A stretch of 64,000 bases of DNA from Okeanomitos corallinicola TIOX110 (GTDB lineage Bacteria > Cyanobacteriota > Cyanobacteriia > Cyanobacteriales > Nostocaceae). The DNA is taken from positions 3,947,318-4,011,317 of the forward strand of contig NZ_CP150886.1 of NCBI RefSeq assembly GCF_038050375.1, read 5' to 3'. Below the pieces are notes generated by a model. That model saw only the letters and a list, made by a program, of their open reading frames with translations. It searched no databases and was not told the origin of the DNA. Made by a program: the position numbers and the translations under genes. Below, piece after piece: positions 17,257-26,654 of the stretch. How positions within the stretch are numbered: position 1 is the stretch's first letter; each line of letters opens with the position of its first letter.

Positions 17257-18975
17257 TTAGTAATAGTTTCCTACCTTACGATGACGTACTGCGGTGAGAG
17301 ATTCAGGTTTAGAAACCTTGCCATCTGTAACTGTGCAATATAAAATCCAATGGTCACTACATTCCATATTGCTAACTACTTGACATTCCATATATGCGAG
17401 TGCTTCTGCTAAAATTGGTGAACCATTTTGAGCAGTTTGGGTTTTAACTCCAGCAAATTTATCTGTACCTGGAAGTAAACGTTTCAGGAAGTGTTTTTTT
17501 AGGTTTTGATAGTTGCCTTCTTCTAATACATTGAGAACAAAGCGATCGCCTATTTGCAATAATTGATCAATGGCTCTAGTTTTAGCTACAGCAATAGTAA
17601 ATCCCAATGGTTGAAAACTAGCCTGTGTTACCCAAGAAGCGATCATTGCACCGCTAACATTACCTTTTGTAGCTGTGACAATATATAGTCCACTGCTAAT
17701 TCTTCCCAACGCTTTTTCCATATTCACGTCGAGGGATTTAATTTGTTTGATGTTGCGTTCTCGCATCACCAATTTCCCTAAATTTACACCTGCTTCTAGA
17801 CAAGTTTGGTAGGTGTGTTCACTAGGAATTTCTTTAATTCTAATTGCTGGAAATGCTTCTTTAATACCTAAGTCAATAAACTTACGCCGCAGGGTATCAA
17901 TGGGTTCATCATCACCACCATAGCATTCAAATAATCCGATAACTTGTTTATTTTTAGCTACAGATAATAATGAACTGATCCCAGCTTGTGCCACAATTGA
18001 AGAAGTAGGAGGCATTCCAATAATTAAACCTGATGCTCTACCTGCTAATTCTTGAATTTCTTGCAATTCTGCTGTTTTGAGGTCAATTATTTCTACTGCT
18101 ACACTAGATTTTTGAATCCCATCACCAATAGCATGAGCTAAGTGATCACTATAACCATAACCGGAAACATAAAACAAACCTACAATAGTTTCTGTTGTTG
18201 CTTGTTTTTGACTCCAATTTTGATAACACTCAGTTAAAAAATCCAGGTGATGATATAGTAATGGTCCGTGTCCATTGGCAATAATTTGAATTTTACCTAA
18301 GTCACCCATTCTCTTCATTGCATTTAATAAAGAGCGAGCATTGGGACCCATTAAGCAATCATAATAAAAGCGAAAATCAGCTTCAATTGCTTCTAAATCT
18401 TCGTCAAAAATGTGACTATCACAGAAGTGCATCCCAAAAGCATCACAGGTGTAAAGAATTTGGGTTTTACGATCAAAACTAAAAATTGTATCTGGCCAAT
18501 GTAAATTTGGCGCACTGACAAATTCTATTTCATGACCTTTACCGATGTTAATGCGATCGCCACTTTTAACTATTCTTTTGGAAAAAGGATTATGTACTAA
18601 ACCTTCTAAAAATTGCAATGCTACTTTAGAAGCTAAAACAGTCGCTCTCGGTGCTAACTGTAATACATCTTCAATTAAACCACTGTGATCAGGTTCGGTA
18701 TGACTGACAATTACATAATCAATTGTTTTAGGGTTAACAAGTCCTTTGAGAGTATCTAAATACAACTGACGGAACTTCTGATGAGAAGTATCAATTAAAA
18801 CTGTTTGTTCACCCCTAATTAAATATGAATTATAGGTTGTACCATTTTGCAATCCAAATTCAATATCAAAACGATCACGATCCCAATCAAGGGAGCGAAT
18901 CGCTGTAGTATTAGGAGCAATTTCTACAGTTTGTATAGTTAACCGAGGTTGAACGTTCTCTGAGAGAGCTACCAT
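17257..18975 (-). CDS. flv3: Flavodiiron protein, Flv3 type (canonical iron ligands)
   Basis: 572 residues. The diiron ligands are all present: H92-x-E94-x-D96-H97 in SHTEPDHSG, H159 in PNLHWPD, D178 in YTCDAFGMH and H236 in NGHGP. A flavodoxin domain (VGLFYVSGYGYSDHLAHA) follows, then the NAD(P)H:flavin oxidoreductase-like extension unique to cyanobacterial Flvs (GRISSGLYIVTATKGN..GAMIASWVTQASFQPLG). It lies upstream of flv1 with a 160-bp gap holding an STRR, so the pair forms one transcription unit and probably the Flv1/Flv3 heterodimer. In Anabaena 7120 the adjacent pair protects nitrogenase in heterocysts; that role here is an inference from gene arrangement. Confidence 0.9.
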   Translation of the reverse strand: MVALSENVQPRLTIQTVEIAPNTTAIRSLDWDRDRFDIEFGLQNGTTYNSYLIRGEQTVLIDTSHQKFRQLYLDTLKGLVNPKTIDYVIVSHTEPDHSGLIEDVLQLAPRATVLASKVALQFLEGLVHNPFSKRIVKSGDRINIGKGHEIEFVSAPNLHWPDTIFSFDRKTQILYTCDAFGMHFCDSHIFDEDLEAIEADFRFYYDCLMGPNARSLLNAMKRMGDLGKIQIIANGHGPLLYHHLDFLTECYQNWSQKQATTETIVGLFYVSGYGYSDHLAHAIGDGIQKSSVAVEIIDLKTAELQEIQELAGRASGLIIGMPPTSSIVAQAGISSLLSVAKNKQVIGLFECYGGDDEPIDTLRRKFIDLGIKEAFPAIRIKEIPSEHTYQTCLEAGVNLGKLVMRERNIKQIKSLDVNMEKALGRISSGLYIVTATKGNVSGAMIASWVTQASFQPLGFTIAVAKTRAIDQLLQIGDRFVLNVLEEGNYQNLKKHFLKRLLPGTDKFAGVKTQTAQNGSPILAEALAYMECQVVSNMECSDHWILYCTVTDGKVSKPESLTAVRHRKVGNYY

Positions 18976-19306
18976 GCTTTTTCCCTGAGTCTTAATAATA
19001 TTTTCTTGTCACCCCCATTGTCTTAGTAAAGTTTTTTTAACGCTGTAATTAAGAATATATTTAGTCAAATCAAATTTGTATCAAAGACTGCTATTTTTTA
19101 GCTGAGTTATTGACACGAACATATATTATGTATTGAATATGTTGTTAGCAATACCAATAAAATATTTAAAATATTTCTCTTGCTCGGTATCACTCAAATT
19201 CCCAAGATTATCATACATATTTCTGCATTTCTTGACAAATGATTTGTCGCAGATAACAGAATATTGTAATAACTTGGGATCTAAATACCTTTAAAACAAA
19301 GTATCA
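18976..19306. other. Gene-free stretch upstream of flv3
   Basis: 331 bp, AT-rich, expected to hold the flv3 promoter. Nothing else stands out: no RNA gene, and no long palindrome. Confidence 0.4.
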
Positions 19307-19531
19307 CTATAGGATTTGACGGTAATTAAATATAGGTTCTGTTCTTTCAGAAGTTTCAATTTGATATTTTGGTTTAATTATCCGTGCTTCTAATCCAAAA
19401 TCAAACAGTGAAGATAATTTTTTACCCTCAACTTTTTCCCAACCTACGGTATTTGTTAGAGTATCTAAACTCCACCAATGTTGATAATTAGTGTAAATAG
19501 ATTTTAAATATGGTTGAAAATCAATTCCCAT
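19307..19531 (-). pseudogene. Likely N-terminal remnant of a NACHT-type NTPase protein
   Basis: A 74-residue frame reading FQPYLKSIYTNYQHWW, SLDTLTNTVG, VEGKKLSSLFDFGLEARI and SERTEPI. This order (YLxSIxxxYxxWW.. then LFDFGL.. then a TE[RK]..P link) is what I remember from the segment just before the NACHT P-loop in cyanobacterial NACHT-domain proteins. The P-loop and everything after it are missing and the frame ends 20 residues past DFGL. I therefore read it as a truncated relic; an independent small protein is possible. Confidence 0.45.
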
Positions 19532-19644
19532 ACATCAACGGGTAAAAAATAGCCACTATTCCCCATAATACTCGATAAAAACCGTTAGCGTGTCGTCTGA
19601 TCGCTCACAGCAACTATGATAATATCAACACATAAATAAAACCT

Positions 19645-19683
19645 CCAAAACAAAATCCACCCACACATAAAAGTGCAAGTGGA
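19645..19683 (-). terminator. Rho-independent terminator of tmRNA
   Basis: On the minus strand the arms TCCACTTGCAC and GTGTGGGTGGA form an 11-bp stem (with G-U pairs) and a short T-rich loop, followed by TTTTGTTTTGG. It starts 19 bases after the tmRNA 3' end. Confidence 0.8.
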
Positions 19684-19701
19684 CTTGTTAATCATTTAAA
19701 A

Positions 19702-20088
19702 TGGAGCTTATGGGAATTGAACCCATGTCCAAATTGGGTATTGACTCCCCGCTCGTTCACAGGTTTAGCCTTTCTAACCCTCAAGGCGGGAATCGTTCAT
19801 TATCCCGAACGTAGGATGCTCTGATTTAATCTTAGTCAGCAAACCAACCAGAGAACGTTTACTGAAGCATCCGTTGGGGTTTGGTCTCTAGTCCTTAACG
19901 GAGTCAAACTGGAGACGCTCGGACCTATAAGAGGTTTTTAGGCAGCAACTAGTGCGTCCTTACGAGCAAAGCTTACGATATTGTTCGCATTTACTTTTTG
20001 TTTGAGCCTTTGATTTGCGAGAGGAGACTCACTCTCGACCTGAATCACAGAGCAGCTTTCGCCAACCTGTCGAAACCGTTAAAGCCCC
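19702..20088 (-). ncRNA. ssrA: Transfer-messenger RNA (tmRNA, SsrA)
   Basis: The minus strand begins GGGGCTTTAACGGTTTCGAC, the universal tmRNA 5' end, and finishes with a T-loop (GGGTTCAATTCCC) and the acceptor strand AAGCTCCA. The 5' GGGGCTT pairs with AAGCTCC, and CCA is added after transcription apart from the discriminator A. Length is 387 nt, one-piece type. The tag frame at 19938-19988 encodes ANNIVSFARKDALVAA then TAA; the resume codon is GCG. It tags stalled nascent proteins for proteolysis, together with SmpB, which is not in this window. Confidence 0.97.
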
Positions 20089-20121
20089 ATGAGGTTCTTT
20101 ACACTTGTATTATAGTCCAAG

Positions 20122-20150
20122 ATTATAAAAATGTGTTGATTGGAAGACAA
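20122..20150 (-). promoter_or_regulatory. Probable sigma-70-type promoter of tmRNA
   Basis: Reading on the minus strand, TTGTCT (20145-20150) and TATAAT (20122-20127) are separated by exactly 17 bp. This lies 34 bp ahead of the mature 5' end, implying a short leader removed by RNase P. A second TATAAT at 20109-20114 offers an alternative start. Confidence 0.6.
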
Positions 20151-20214
20151 AATTTTTTTATCCGTTGTCAGGGAACTGGGTCATCAACTCTATTTTCCCT
20201 CAATTACCCATTAC

Positions 20215-21888
20215 CTAGGACAGTAATACTTTATATTTATTCCCATTTTTATGTATTTGGAAAGAATTACAAGATTGTAAGAACTTAATGAAGCTACTAT
20301 TAATCTGTATATCTTTCAGTTGTCTAGTAATGGGTTTACCATATTTATGATGAAATTTTACCCCCAAAACACTCGCATCTACATAACTATTTTGATTATT
20401 TTCTGTTAATGCCAATATAATCATTTTTAGGGCTTGTTCTAAATCAGTTGCTGAACTAATTTCAGAGGATATCACTGAAGATTTTAAACCAGAATCAAAA
20501 CCAGAATTAAATTTACTTACTTCCCATTTATTATCTGTTAGTTGAACTTGAAAATAATTACAAGACTGCAAAAACTTAACAAAGTTACCAGTAATTTTTA
20601 AACCTTTCATTTGCTCAGTAATTGATCTACCATATTTTTGCTTAAATTTACTGGCTAAAACACTAATATCAAAACTTTCATTGTTTGAAGTTTGTGATAA
20701 CTCTATAAATATATTTTTAATTGCTTGTTCTAAATCTACTTGAGATTGAATATTAAATATAGGATGAGGTGTAGAGAAATCGTCTATAAATGATATATTT
20801 TGATTTGTATCTTGAATATTATTATTTTCAAAAATAGTTACATATAATTCTCCCACATCATCAACTTGATGAATCACAAAATCAGCAGGATAGTTAATGA
20901 ATATATCTCTAGCTCTTTTACCAGGCAAATGTTTAGAGACAATGTGACTAATATTTAATTGATATTTATCTTTATATATCTGAGAAAGTTGAGATAGTTT
21001 AATCCAAAAACTTTTACTTAGCTTTTGCTCTTCTCTAATAATTGTTTTTAGTTGCAGAATAAATTGTTCAAGGGATGGTATCTCTGGTAATGGTTTAACA
21101 TTATAAATAGTTGTTTCAGCGGTGGTATTATTGAAGATATTGATATTTTCTCCATGCTGACTAACTTGATAAACAATTAAACCATGTTGCTGTAAATTGT
21201 TGCACAAATTCGTCATTACTTTATCTGAAGAACAAACAAAAACCGCTTTAGCATGAGGATAAAGTTCATGAATTGATGCTCCAAAAGCGATCATTTTCCC
21301 ATCTGCATTATCTCTACCTGCGGGTACATGAATTAAATCATAACCACGTTCATGTAATTCTACGTCTAATTTACCCCGATTACCCCAATTAGCAAAGGCA
21401 ATTTTTACTTGAATAGGGAAATTGCAGACAGTAGCTAAAAATTTTTCTGTGTTTGTATTGATTTGCAAATTTTCAGCATCTAAAAGTAAAACAGCAATTC
21501 CCAAAGATAATACAGGAAGTGTTAAATCATTAGAAATAAAACCATTATTTGCATAGTTAACATTAGCTGGGTTTTGATTGCGAATTTCAGTAACTAATTC
21601 TGTTATATTTGGCAAATTTGCAGCTTCGTTCACCAGAATTGCTGTGAGAGATACCCGGACTTTTTTAATCAGTTCTTCCCAGTTTTGACTTGCACTAAGT
21701 AATTCAATGAACTTATTAATTAAAGCTAGTTGATTAGATTGATTTTCCCATTTAACCTTTCTGTACTTTTCCAGTAATAATTCCGGTTGTTGATGGTAAA
21801 TAGTGACAATAGCTTGACAAAGTTGCACGGCTATTTTATTCAACAACTCAGAATCATGGATTGCCAGCGATCGCTCATTATTTGACAT
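20215..21888 (-). CDS. NYN-domain putative RNase with C-terminal LOTUS/OST-HTH repeats
   Basis: 557 residues. The N-terminal helical region (1-125) is not recognised. A NYN (PIN-like) domain spans about 128-255: AVLLLDAENLQI supplies the first Asp, GRDNADGKMIAFG the second acidic cluster and AVFVCSSDKVMTNL the third. Three winged-helix LOTUS/OST-HTH-like units follow. The first (about 285-360) starts FWIKLSQLSQIYKDKY; the other two (about 396-460 and 490-555) share SVLASKFKQKYG/SVLGVKFHHKYG, then (R/K)QLK..I and FVKFLQSCNYFQV/FIKFLQSCNSFQI. NYN-LOTUS proteins are RNA-binding nucleases known from eukaryotes (MARF1) and bacteria. The stop lies 126 bp from tmRNA on the same strand, so it is upstream of, and reads toward, ssrA. 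Confidence 0.8.
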   Translation of the reverse strand: MSNNERSLAIHDSELLNKIAVQLCQAIVTIYHQQPELLLEKYRKVKWENQSNQLALINKFIELLSASQNWEELIKKVRVSLTAILVNEAANLPNITELVTEIRNQNPANVNYANNGFISNDLTLPVLSLGIAVLLLDAENLQINTNTEKFLATVCNFPIQVKIAFANWGNRGKLDVELHERGYDLIHVPAGRDNADGKMIAFGASIHELYPHAKAVFVCSSDKVMTNLCNNLQQHGLIVYQVSQHGENINIFNNTTAETTIYNVKPLPEIPSLEQFILQLKTIIREEQKLSKSFWIKLSQLSQIYKDKYQLNISHIVSKHLPGKRARDIFINYPADFVIHQVDDVGELYVTIFENNNIQDTNQNISFIDDFSTPHPIFNIQSQVDLEQAIKNIFIELSQTSNNESFDISVLASKFKQKYGRSITEQMKGLKITGNFVKFLQSCNYFQVQLTDNKWEVSKFNSGFDSGLKSSVISSEISSATDLEQALKMIILALTENNQNSYVDASVLGVKFHHKYGKPITRQLKDIQINSSFIKFLQSCNSFQIHKNGNKYKVLLS

Positions 21889-21981
21889 AAATTATACAGC
21901 AATTTTCAGCATATTAGTGGATAATATTGAAATTAGCCGCCAATATTTTAATTTATAACTAATTTATACCAATTTTTGGTG

Positions 21982-22290
21982 TTATATCTGAGAATATTTC
22001 CGTACTTGATATTCACTCACCGCTAACATTTGATATTCAAAACCCAGAGAGTTGTCAAATTCTTGGGAAACCGCATTTATTTTCTCTTCAGGTATAGCTT
22101 TCCACAGTTCCCGATTTTGCCAACGTACCACAATCAGCACTTCTGTAAAATCATCAGGATTAATCCAAACTTCCTTACCTAAAAATCCTGGATACTTAGA
22201 TAACGCAGAACTCCAGATTTCCTCATCCTTTTGGATAAATGTTTCCCGTAGTTCTCCAGGAACTTTAAACTTCAACAACTCAATTACCAT
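21982..22290 (-). CDS. TIGR03792 family protein (ABM-like ferredoxin fold)
   Basis: 102 residues with the family hallmarks MVIELLKFKVP, FIQKDEEIWSSALSKYPGFLGKEVWINPDD, EVLIVVRWQNRELWKAIP and a C-terminal SEYQVRKYSQ. The dimeric alpha-beta-barrel (antibiotic biosynthesis monooxygenase-like) fold is expected. Function is not established; it is widespread in cyanobacteria. It is divergent from the VOC gene to its right. Confidence 0.85.
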   Translation of the reverse strand: MVIELLKFKVPGELRETFIQKDEEIWSSALSKYPGFLGKEVWINPDDFTEVLIVVRWQNRELWKAIPEEKINAVSQEFDNSLGFEYQMLAVSEYQVRKYSQI

Positions 22291-22499
22291 ATTTTTTCAC
22301 TCTCAATCTACAAAAACCACCACAGCATTGATGACAAAGTAAAAATCTGCACCTTTTGCAACCTTACTTAGAAAAAAGATACCATCATAGGAGTTCAGCA
22401 TTGCTAAAAACCCACATAATGTTATGCTGACAATTATAAAATTGCCAAAATCAAGGAAACTAAATACAAGTAATAGTTGACACCAAGATTGATTTGGCC

Positions 22500-23531
22500 A
22501 TGAATCCAGGAACAATGACGACAATAGCAGGTATCTACGAAGTTTGTATTGGCGTTCCAGAGCCGATTTCAGCAATTCAATATTGGCAACAGTTTGGTTA
22601 TCGAATTGGGGAAGTCGGAGAATTATCAGCAGATACAGCGTATCAATTATATGCGGTCAACTCTCCCCTAAAAGCAGTTCGTCTTTATCACCAAGACGCA
22701 GATCATGGTTTAATCAGATTGATGACTTGGGAAGAACCCATAAATCAAGGTTTAGGCATTAGTTCCATGAAAGTGAAAGGAAATCGCTGGACTACAGCTT
22801 TAACTGATAACTTATTAGGAATTTTAAACCATGCAGACAACGCCAAAGCCATCGGTAAAACTATTAGATACAGTTACCCTTACTGGGAAGTAATTTATCA
22901 AAAAGATAGAAAAAGCCGTCCTTTCGTTGAACCAGCGGTGGGAGTGAGAGAAATGCTACTACTGCAACCCCTCAGTAGACAAGTATTATTTCAACGCTTT
23001 GGTTATGTCATGTCCCACTACGGGAAAATTAACCACGATGCAGCATTTAGTACCAGTCAGTTCACCCATTTAGGGTTAGTAGTCCAAGACGACAGCAAAC
23101 AAACCCTGAAATTTTATGAAGATGTTTTAGGTTTATTGCGGACACGGGATGATGTAGAAACTAGCTATGAGTCTTCCTTAGCAGGAAGAGATTTATTTGA
23201 TCTCCAACCAGGGGAAAAGTTTATAGTTACAGCTTTTGATGATCCTCGTTCTTCCCAGACTGATGCGATGGCCGCAAGGAGTGGTAGGCTTTATATAGTC
23301 AGGTTTCCAGAAAATATCCGTCTAGAATCTCATTACACATTAGCTCAACCAGGAAGTTTGGGAATGTCCCTTTACACTTACCAGGTGCAAGGAATAGAAG
23401 ATTATTTTGATCGGGTACAATCTAGTCATGCTCAGAAATTTACTAACATCATGAGTAACGAATTTGGAGAAATGAGTTTTTCCTTTGTTGCACCAGATGG
23501 TTATTTCTGGACTTTGGTAGAAAAAAAATAG
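22500..23531 (+). CDS. VOC (glyoxalase/bleomycin-resistance fold) family protein, two modules
   Basis: 343 residues from the ATG at 22500 (MNPGTMTTIAG); a TTG two codons upstream and an ATG at 22515 are alternatives. An N-terminal VOC-like module starts GIYEVCIGVPEPISAIQYWQQFGYRIG, and a second starts QFTHLGLVVQDDSKQTLKFYEDVLGLL and ends MSFSFVAPDGYFWTLVEK. Two paired modules usually build one metal site. The substrate is unknown. It is followed after 24 bp by the DUF1838 gene, which suggests a two-gene operon and a joint enzymatic task on a small organic molecule. Confidence 0.8.
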   Translation: MNPGTMTTIAGIYEVCIGVPEPISAIQYWQQFGYRIGEVGELSADTAYQLYAVNSPLKAVRLYHQDADHGLIRLMTWEEPINQGLGISSMKVKGNRWTTALTDNLLGILNHADNAKAIGKTIRYSYPYWEVIYQKDRKSRPFVEPAVGVREMLLLQPLSRQVLFQRFGYVMSHYGKINHDAAFSTSQFTHLGLVVQDDSKQTLKFYEDVLGLLRTRDDVETSYESSLAGRDLFDLQPGEKFIVTAFDDPRSSQTDAMAARSGRLYIVRFPENIRLESHYTLAQPGSLGMSLYTYQVQGIEDYFDRVQSSHAQKFTNIMSNEFGEMSFSFVAPDGYFWTLVEKK

Positions 23532-23555
23532 TTTAATTATTTATGAGGTTATATT

Positions 23556-24371
23556 ATGGTAGCTCACATCCAAGAAGTTGATGCCCAACAATGGGTAAAA
23601 ACCCGTTCCTCTTTAGATCCGAATGAATCTAATTTTTTAGTTTGGACAGGTAAAATTTATAGTTTTGTCCCTGGAGAAAAGCGGCAATTATTATTTAAAA
23701 TAATGGGTATGAGCGTCAGTCGCTGTATTCCCACAGCAGAAGGACGTTGGGATTTTACTTCTAGGGAATTGACCTATTATTTAAACCCGGAAAATGATGA
23801 AATTGTGCGGAAATGGGAAAACCCTTGGACTGGGGAAACTGTACCTGTGATGCACGTTGCCAATAGTCCCGTACAAGGTAAATTTAAGGGTAAATTACCT
23901 GTCCAAGTAGAGGGAGAAAATACTTCTTTTGTCTTTGATTTATTTCCCTATTATCCGAATCCTTTAGCCGAAGATCCACAATTTGCCCCTTATTGTCCAT
24001 CTCCAACTTATCAAGCTGCGGAATTATTTAAAATTACTGTCCCCAGTGCAGATTTACTCAATTCAGAACTTAATTCTGTCACAGAACTAAAATTATGTTG
24101 GGATAGAATTGGTCAATGGTTGCCGTGGATGAAAATGGGTGAACAACCAGGACAAATGATATATAGTGCTATTGGTAGTAAGGTGGGTGGTTTTACGGAA
24201 TTACCCCCATTATTACAAGCGGAAATTAATAATCGAGTTCCTTTATATAAGCAAGCACCAAAAGCTTTTCTGGAAGGGGAAGATATGACTTCTTGGTTGT
24301 ATTTTCAAAATAATTTTTCTGCTTATTTAGCTGGAGAAACTTTTCCTTTACCAGCAGCGGAAGAGGTTTGA
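23556..24371 (+). CDS. DUF1838 family protein
   Basis: 271 residues, soluble. It matches DUF1838 by the segments WTGKIYSFVPGEKRQLLFKI, RELTYYLNPENDEIVRKWENPWTGE, VMHVANSPVQGKF and FDLFPYYPNPL. The many His, Trp and Tyr residues suggest an enzyme, but no activity is known. A GAGGTTATATT ribosome-site region precedes the ATG, and it follows the VOC gene in the same operon. Confidence 0.8.
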   Translation: MVAHIQEVDAQQWVKTRSSLDPNESNFLVWTGKIYSFVPGEKRQLLFKIMGMSVSRCIPTAEGRWDFTSRELTYYLNPENDEIVRKWENPWTGETVPVMHVANSPVQGKFKGKLPVQVEGENTSFVFDLFPYYPNPLAEDPQFAPYCPSPTYQAAELFKITVPSADLLNSELNSVTELKLCWDRIGQWLPWMKMGEQPGQMIYSAIGSKVGGFTELPPLLQAEINNRVPLYKQAPKAFLEGEDMTSWLYFQNNFSAYLAGETFPLPAAEEV

Positions 24372-24412
24372 TTTTTTTACAGCACTTTCCGCTATTATGC
24401 AGATTTATGTGG

Positions 24413-24451
24413 AAAAAACTCTCCTGCCATAGCTGAAGCTTGCCAGGAGAG
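24413..24451 (-). terminator. Rho-independent terminator of ftsH
   Basis: Arms CTCTCCTG (24419-24426) and CAGGAGAG (24444-24451) form an 8-bp stem. Read on the minus strand it is followed by TTTTTTCC. It lies 40 bp past the ftsH stop. Confidence 0.85.
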
Positions 24452-24490
24452 CATTAAATATCCCCAAGGATGGATACTCTTAACGACTTC

Positions 24491-26386
24491 CTAATGCGGT
24501 ACAGCTAACTTTTCATCTCTCACCGTATCCTGAACATTATCTTCCACAATCTTACGAAATACATCCCCTTCAATGGTTTCCTGTTCTGTTAATAAATCAA
24601 CTAAATTTTCCATCACAATGCGATTTTCTTGGAGAATTTCCTTACATTTGATGTAACAATTACCAACAATCTCCCTCACTTGAGCATCAATTTTAGCAGC
24701 GATTTCTTCCGAATATTCTGATTTTTGGCCCCAGTCACGCCCTAAAAATACTTCCGGACTTTGACTTTCTAAGGACAATGGACCTAAATCAGACATCCCA
24801 AATCGGGTTACCATTTGTCTGGCCATGTTTGTCACCTGTTGCAAGTCATTTCCTGCACCTGTGGTAACTTCTGGCTTCCCAAAGACTATTTCCTCGGCAG
24901 CACGACCGCCTAAAGCTGCCATAATCCTAGCTATAATCTGAGAACGGGAAATTAAACCTTGTTCTTCATTGGGTGTAAACCAAGTTAAACCTAATGCTTG
25001 TCCTCTGGGAATTAGAGTAACTTTTTGTACCGGATCATGGTCTTTAACTAAAGTACCAACTAAGGCGTGTCCCACTTCATGGTAAGCAATTAGGCGTTTA
25101 TTTTTACTGTCTACCAAAGGTGTACCTTCCATCCCTGCAACTACTCTATCTACCGCATCATCAATTTCTAGGATAGTAATTGCTTCTTTACGTCTTCTAG
25201 CGGTGAGAATTGCCGCTTCATTTAAGAGGTTGGCTAAATCTGCACCGGTAAAACCTGGAGTTCTTCTGGCGATCGCATCTAAGGATACACTAGGATCTAA
25301 TTTCTTATTCCGTGCGTGAACCTGTAATATCTCCAAACGTCCTTTTAAATCTGGCGCATCTACAATTACTTGTCTATCAAAACGACCAGGACGTAATAAT
25401 GCAGAATCTAAAACATCAGGACGGTTGGTAGCAGCAATAATAATAATGCCTGTATTCCCTTCAAAACCATCCATTTCTGTTAATAGTTGGTTTAAGGTTT
25501 GCTCTCTTTCGTCATTACCTCCACCAATACCTACTCCCCTTTGTCTCCCCACGGCATCAATTTCATCAATAAAAATGATACAAGGGGCGTTATCTTTGGC
25601 TTTTTTAAACAAGTCACGGACACGGGAAGCACCCACACCCACAAACATCTCTACAAATTCTGAACCGGAAATACTAAAGAATGGTACACCAGCTTCTCCA
25701 GAAATAGCCTTTGCTAATAGGGTTTTACCAGTTCCAGGAGAACCAATTAACAGTACACCTTTAGGTATTTTTGCCCCTACTGCTGTAAATTTTTCTGGTT
25801 GTTTGAGGAAAGTGACAACTTCTTCTAATTCTTCCTTAGCTTCTTGAATTCCTGCCACATCATCAAATTTTACTCCGGTTTTTGCTTCCATCTGAAACCG
25901 AGCGCGAGATTTACCGAAGTTCATCGCTTGGTTAGAAGCATTAGCCGAACGACGCAACAATAATAGCATTAAGGCAACTAATGGTAATATCCATACTAGG
26001 TTTAGTAATATACCCATAGCTACTTTACTTTCAGCAGACGAAACCCGACCAAACTCTACATTTTTTTCTTTGAGTTTATTGATCAACTCAGCGTTTTGAT
26101 CTAGCAGTCTGACTACTATCGGTTTTTCATCGGGTTTTTGATCTACTAAATAGACCTTGGCTATTTGTTCACCATCATCAATATCTACCTTTCTTACTTC
26201 TCCTTGCTCGGTTTTTTGGAGTAATTCCCCGTAGGACAAAGATTTAGTTTCTGCTTTCTGTGCTAAAACGGGACTACCTACCAAAATTCCTGGCAACATG
26301 ATCATACTTGCTGCCAAAGCCCCAACCCAAGAAACTCGCTTTGTTGAATGCTGTTTTTTCAATGTCTTTTTAGCAACATTTGTCAT
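24491..26386 (-). CDS. ftsH: ATP-dependent zinc metalloprotease FtsH
   Basis: 631 residues. Two membrane segments flank a lumenal domain (about residues 20-42 ending SPVLAQ, and 123-143 [18 protein letters not shown]). An AAA+ module follows with Walker A GSPGTGKT, Walker [10 protein letters not shown], the pore motif FVGVG and the arginine-finger region RPGRFDRQ. The M41 zinc site is HEVGH in [11 protein letters not shown], with a third acidic ligand expected near [11 protein letters not shown]. FtsH hexamers degrade damaged membrane proteins such as photosystem II D1. Cyanobacteria carry about four paralogues; which one this is cannot be settled here. It ends at a good terminator. Confidence 0.95.
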   Translation of the reverse strand: MTNVAKKTLKKQHSTKRVSWVGALAASMIMLPGILVGSPVLAQKAETKSLSYGELLQKTEQGEVRKVDIDDGEQIAKVYLVDQKPDEKPIVVRLLDQNAELINKLKEKNVEFGRVSSAESKVAMGILLNLVWILPLVALMLLLLRRSANASNQAMNFGKSRARFQMEAKTGVKFDDVAGIQEAKEELEEVVTFLKQPEKFTAVGAKIPKGVLLIGSPGTGKTLLAKAISGEAGVPFFSISGSEFVEMFVGVGASRVRDLFKKAKDNAPCIIFIDEIDAVGRQRGVGIGGGNDEREQTLNQLLTEMDGFEGNTGIIIIAATNRPDVLDSALLRPGRFDRQVIVDAPDLKGRLEILQVHARNKKLDPSVSLDAIARRTPGFTGADLANLLNEAAILTARRRKEAITILEIDDAVDRVVAGMEGTPLVDSKNKRLIAYHEVGHALVGTLVKDHDPVQKVTLIPRGQALGLTWFTPNEEQGLISRSQIIARIMAALGGRAAEEIVFGKPEVTTGAGNDLQQVTNMARQMVTRFGMSDLGPLSLESQSPEVFLGRDWGQKSEYSEEIAAKIDAQVREIVGNCYIKCKEILQENRIVMENLVDLLTEQETIEGDVFRKIVEDNVQDTVRDEKLAVPH

Positions 26387-26604
26387 AATATTTACCCTTT
26401 TAATTTTGGCATAAGTTGACTTTTGCTTTTATGCCTATTTTCTGGCGGAAATAGCAATAACTGGAAATTACAGTTTTCTTATCTAGTCTAGCTTCCTGTT
26501 ATCAATAACATCACCTTTTTTCTTCCTAACTTTTGATCATAAATCTGCACAATAGCCAGCAGGTTGTTTGAAAACTTTTTCGTGTGGTATCCAATACCTG
26601 TATA

Positions 26605-26652
26605 TCCCCCTAAATCCCCCTTTTTAAGCAGGGCTGTTCAGGGGGTTGGGGA
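26605..26652. repeat. C-rich/G-rich interspersed repeat
   Basis: CCCCCTAAATCCCCC is followed by a 20-base spacer and GGGGGTTGGGG, so an imperfect hairpin can form. This 'ccccctaaatccccc' element is common in cyanobacterial genomes. It lies directly past the stop of the CO2-hydration gene. Confidence 0.55.
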
Positions 26653-26654
26653 GA

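Noticed and set aside
19998-20288. 96-residue plus-strand open frame
   Set aside because: It lies over the tmRNA 5' part and its promoter and has no protein-like pattern.
22303-22575. 90-residue minus-strand frame between TIGR03792 and VOC genes
   Set aside because: It overlaps the start of the VOC gene on the other strand; no start signal or recognisable pattern.
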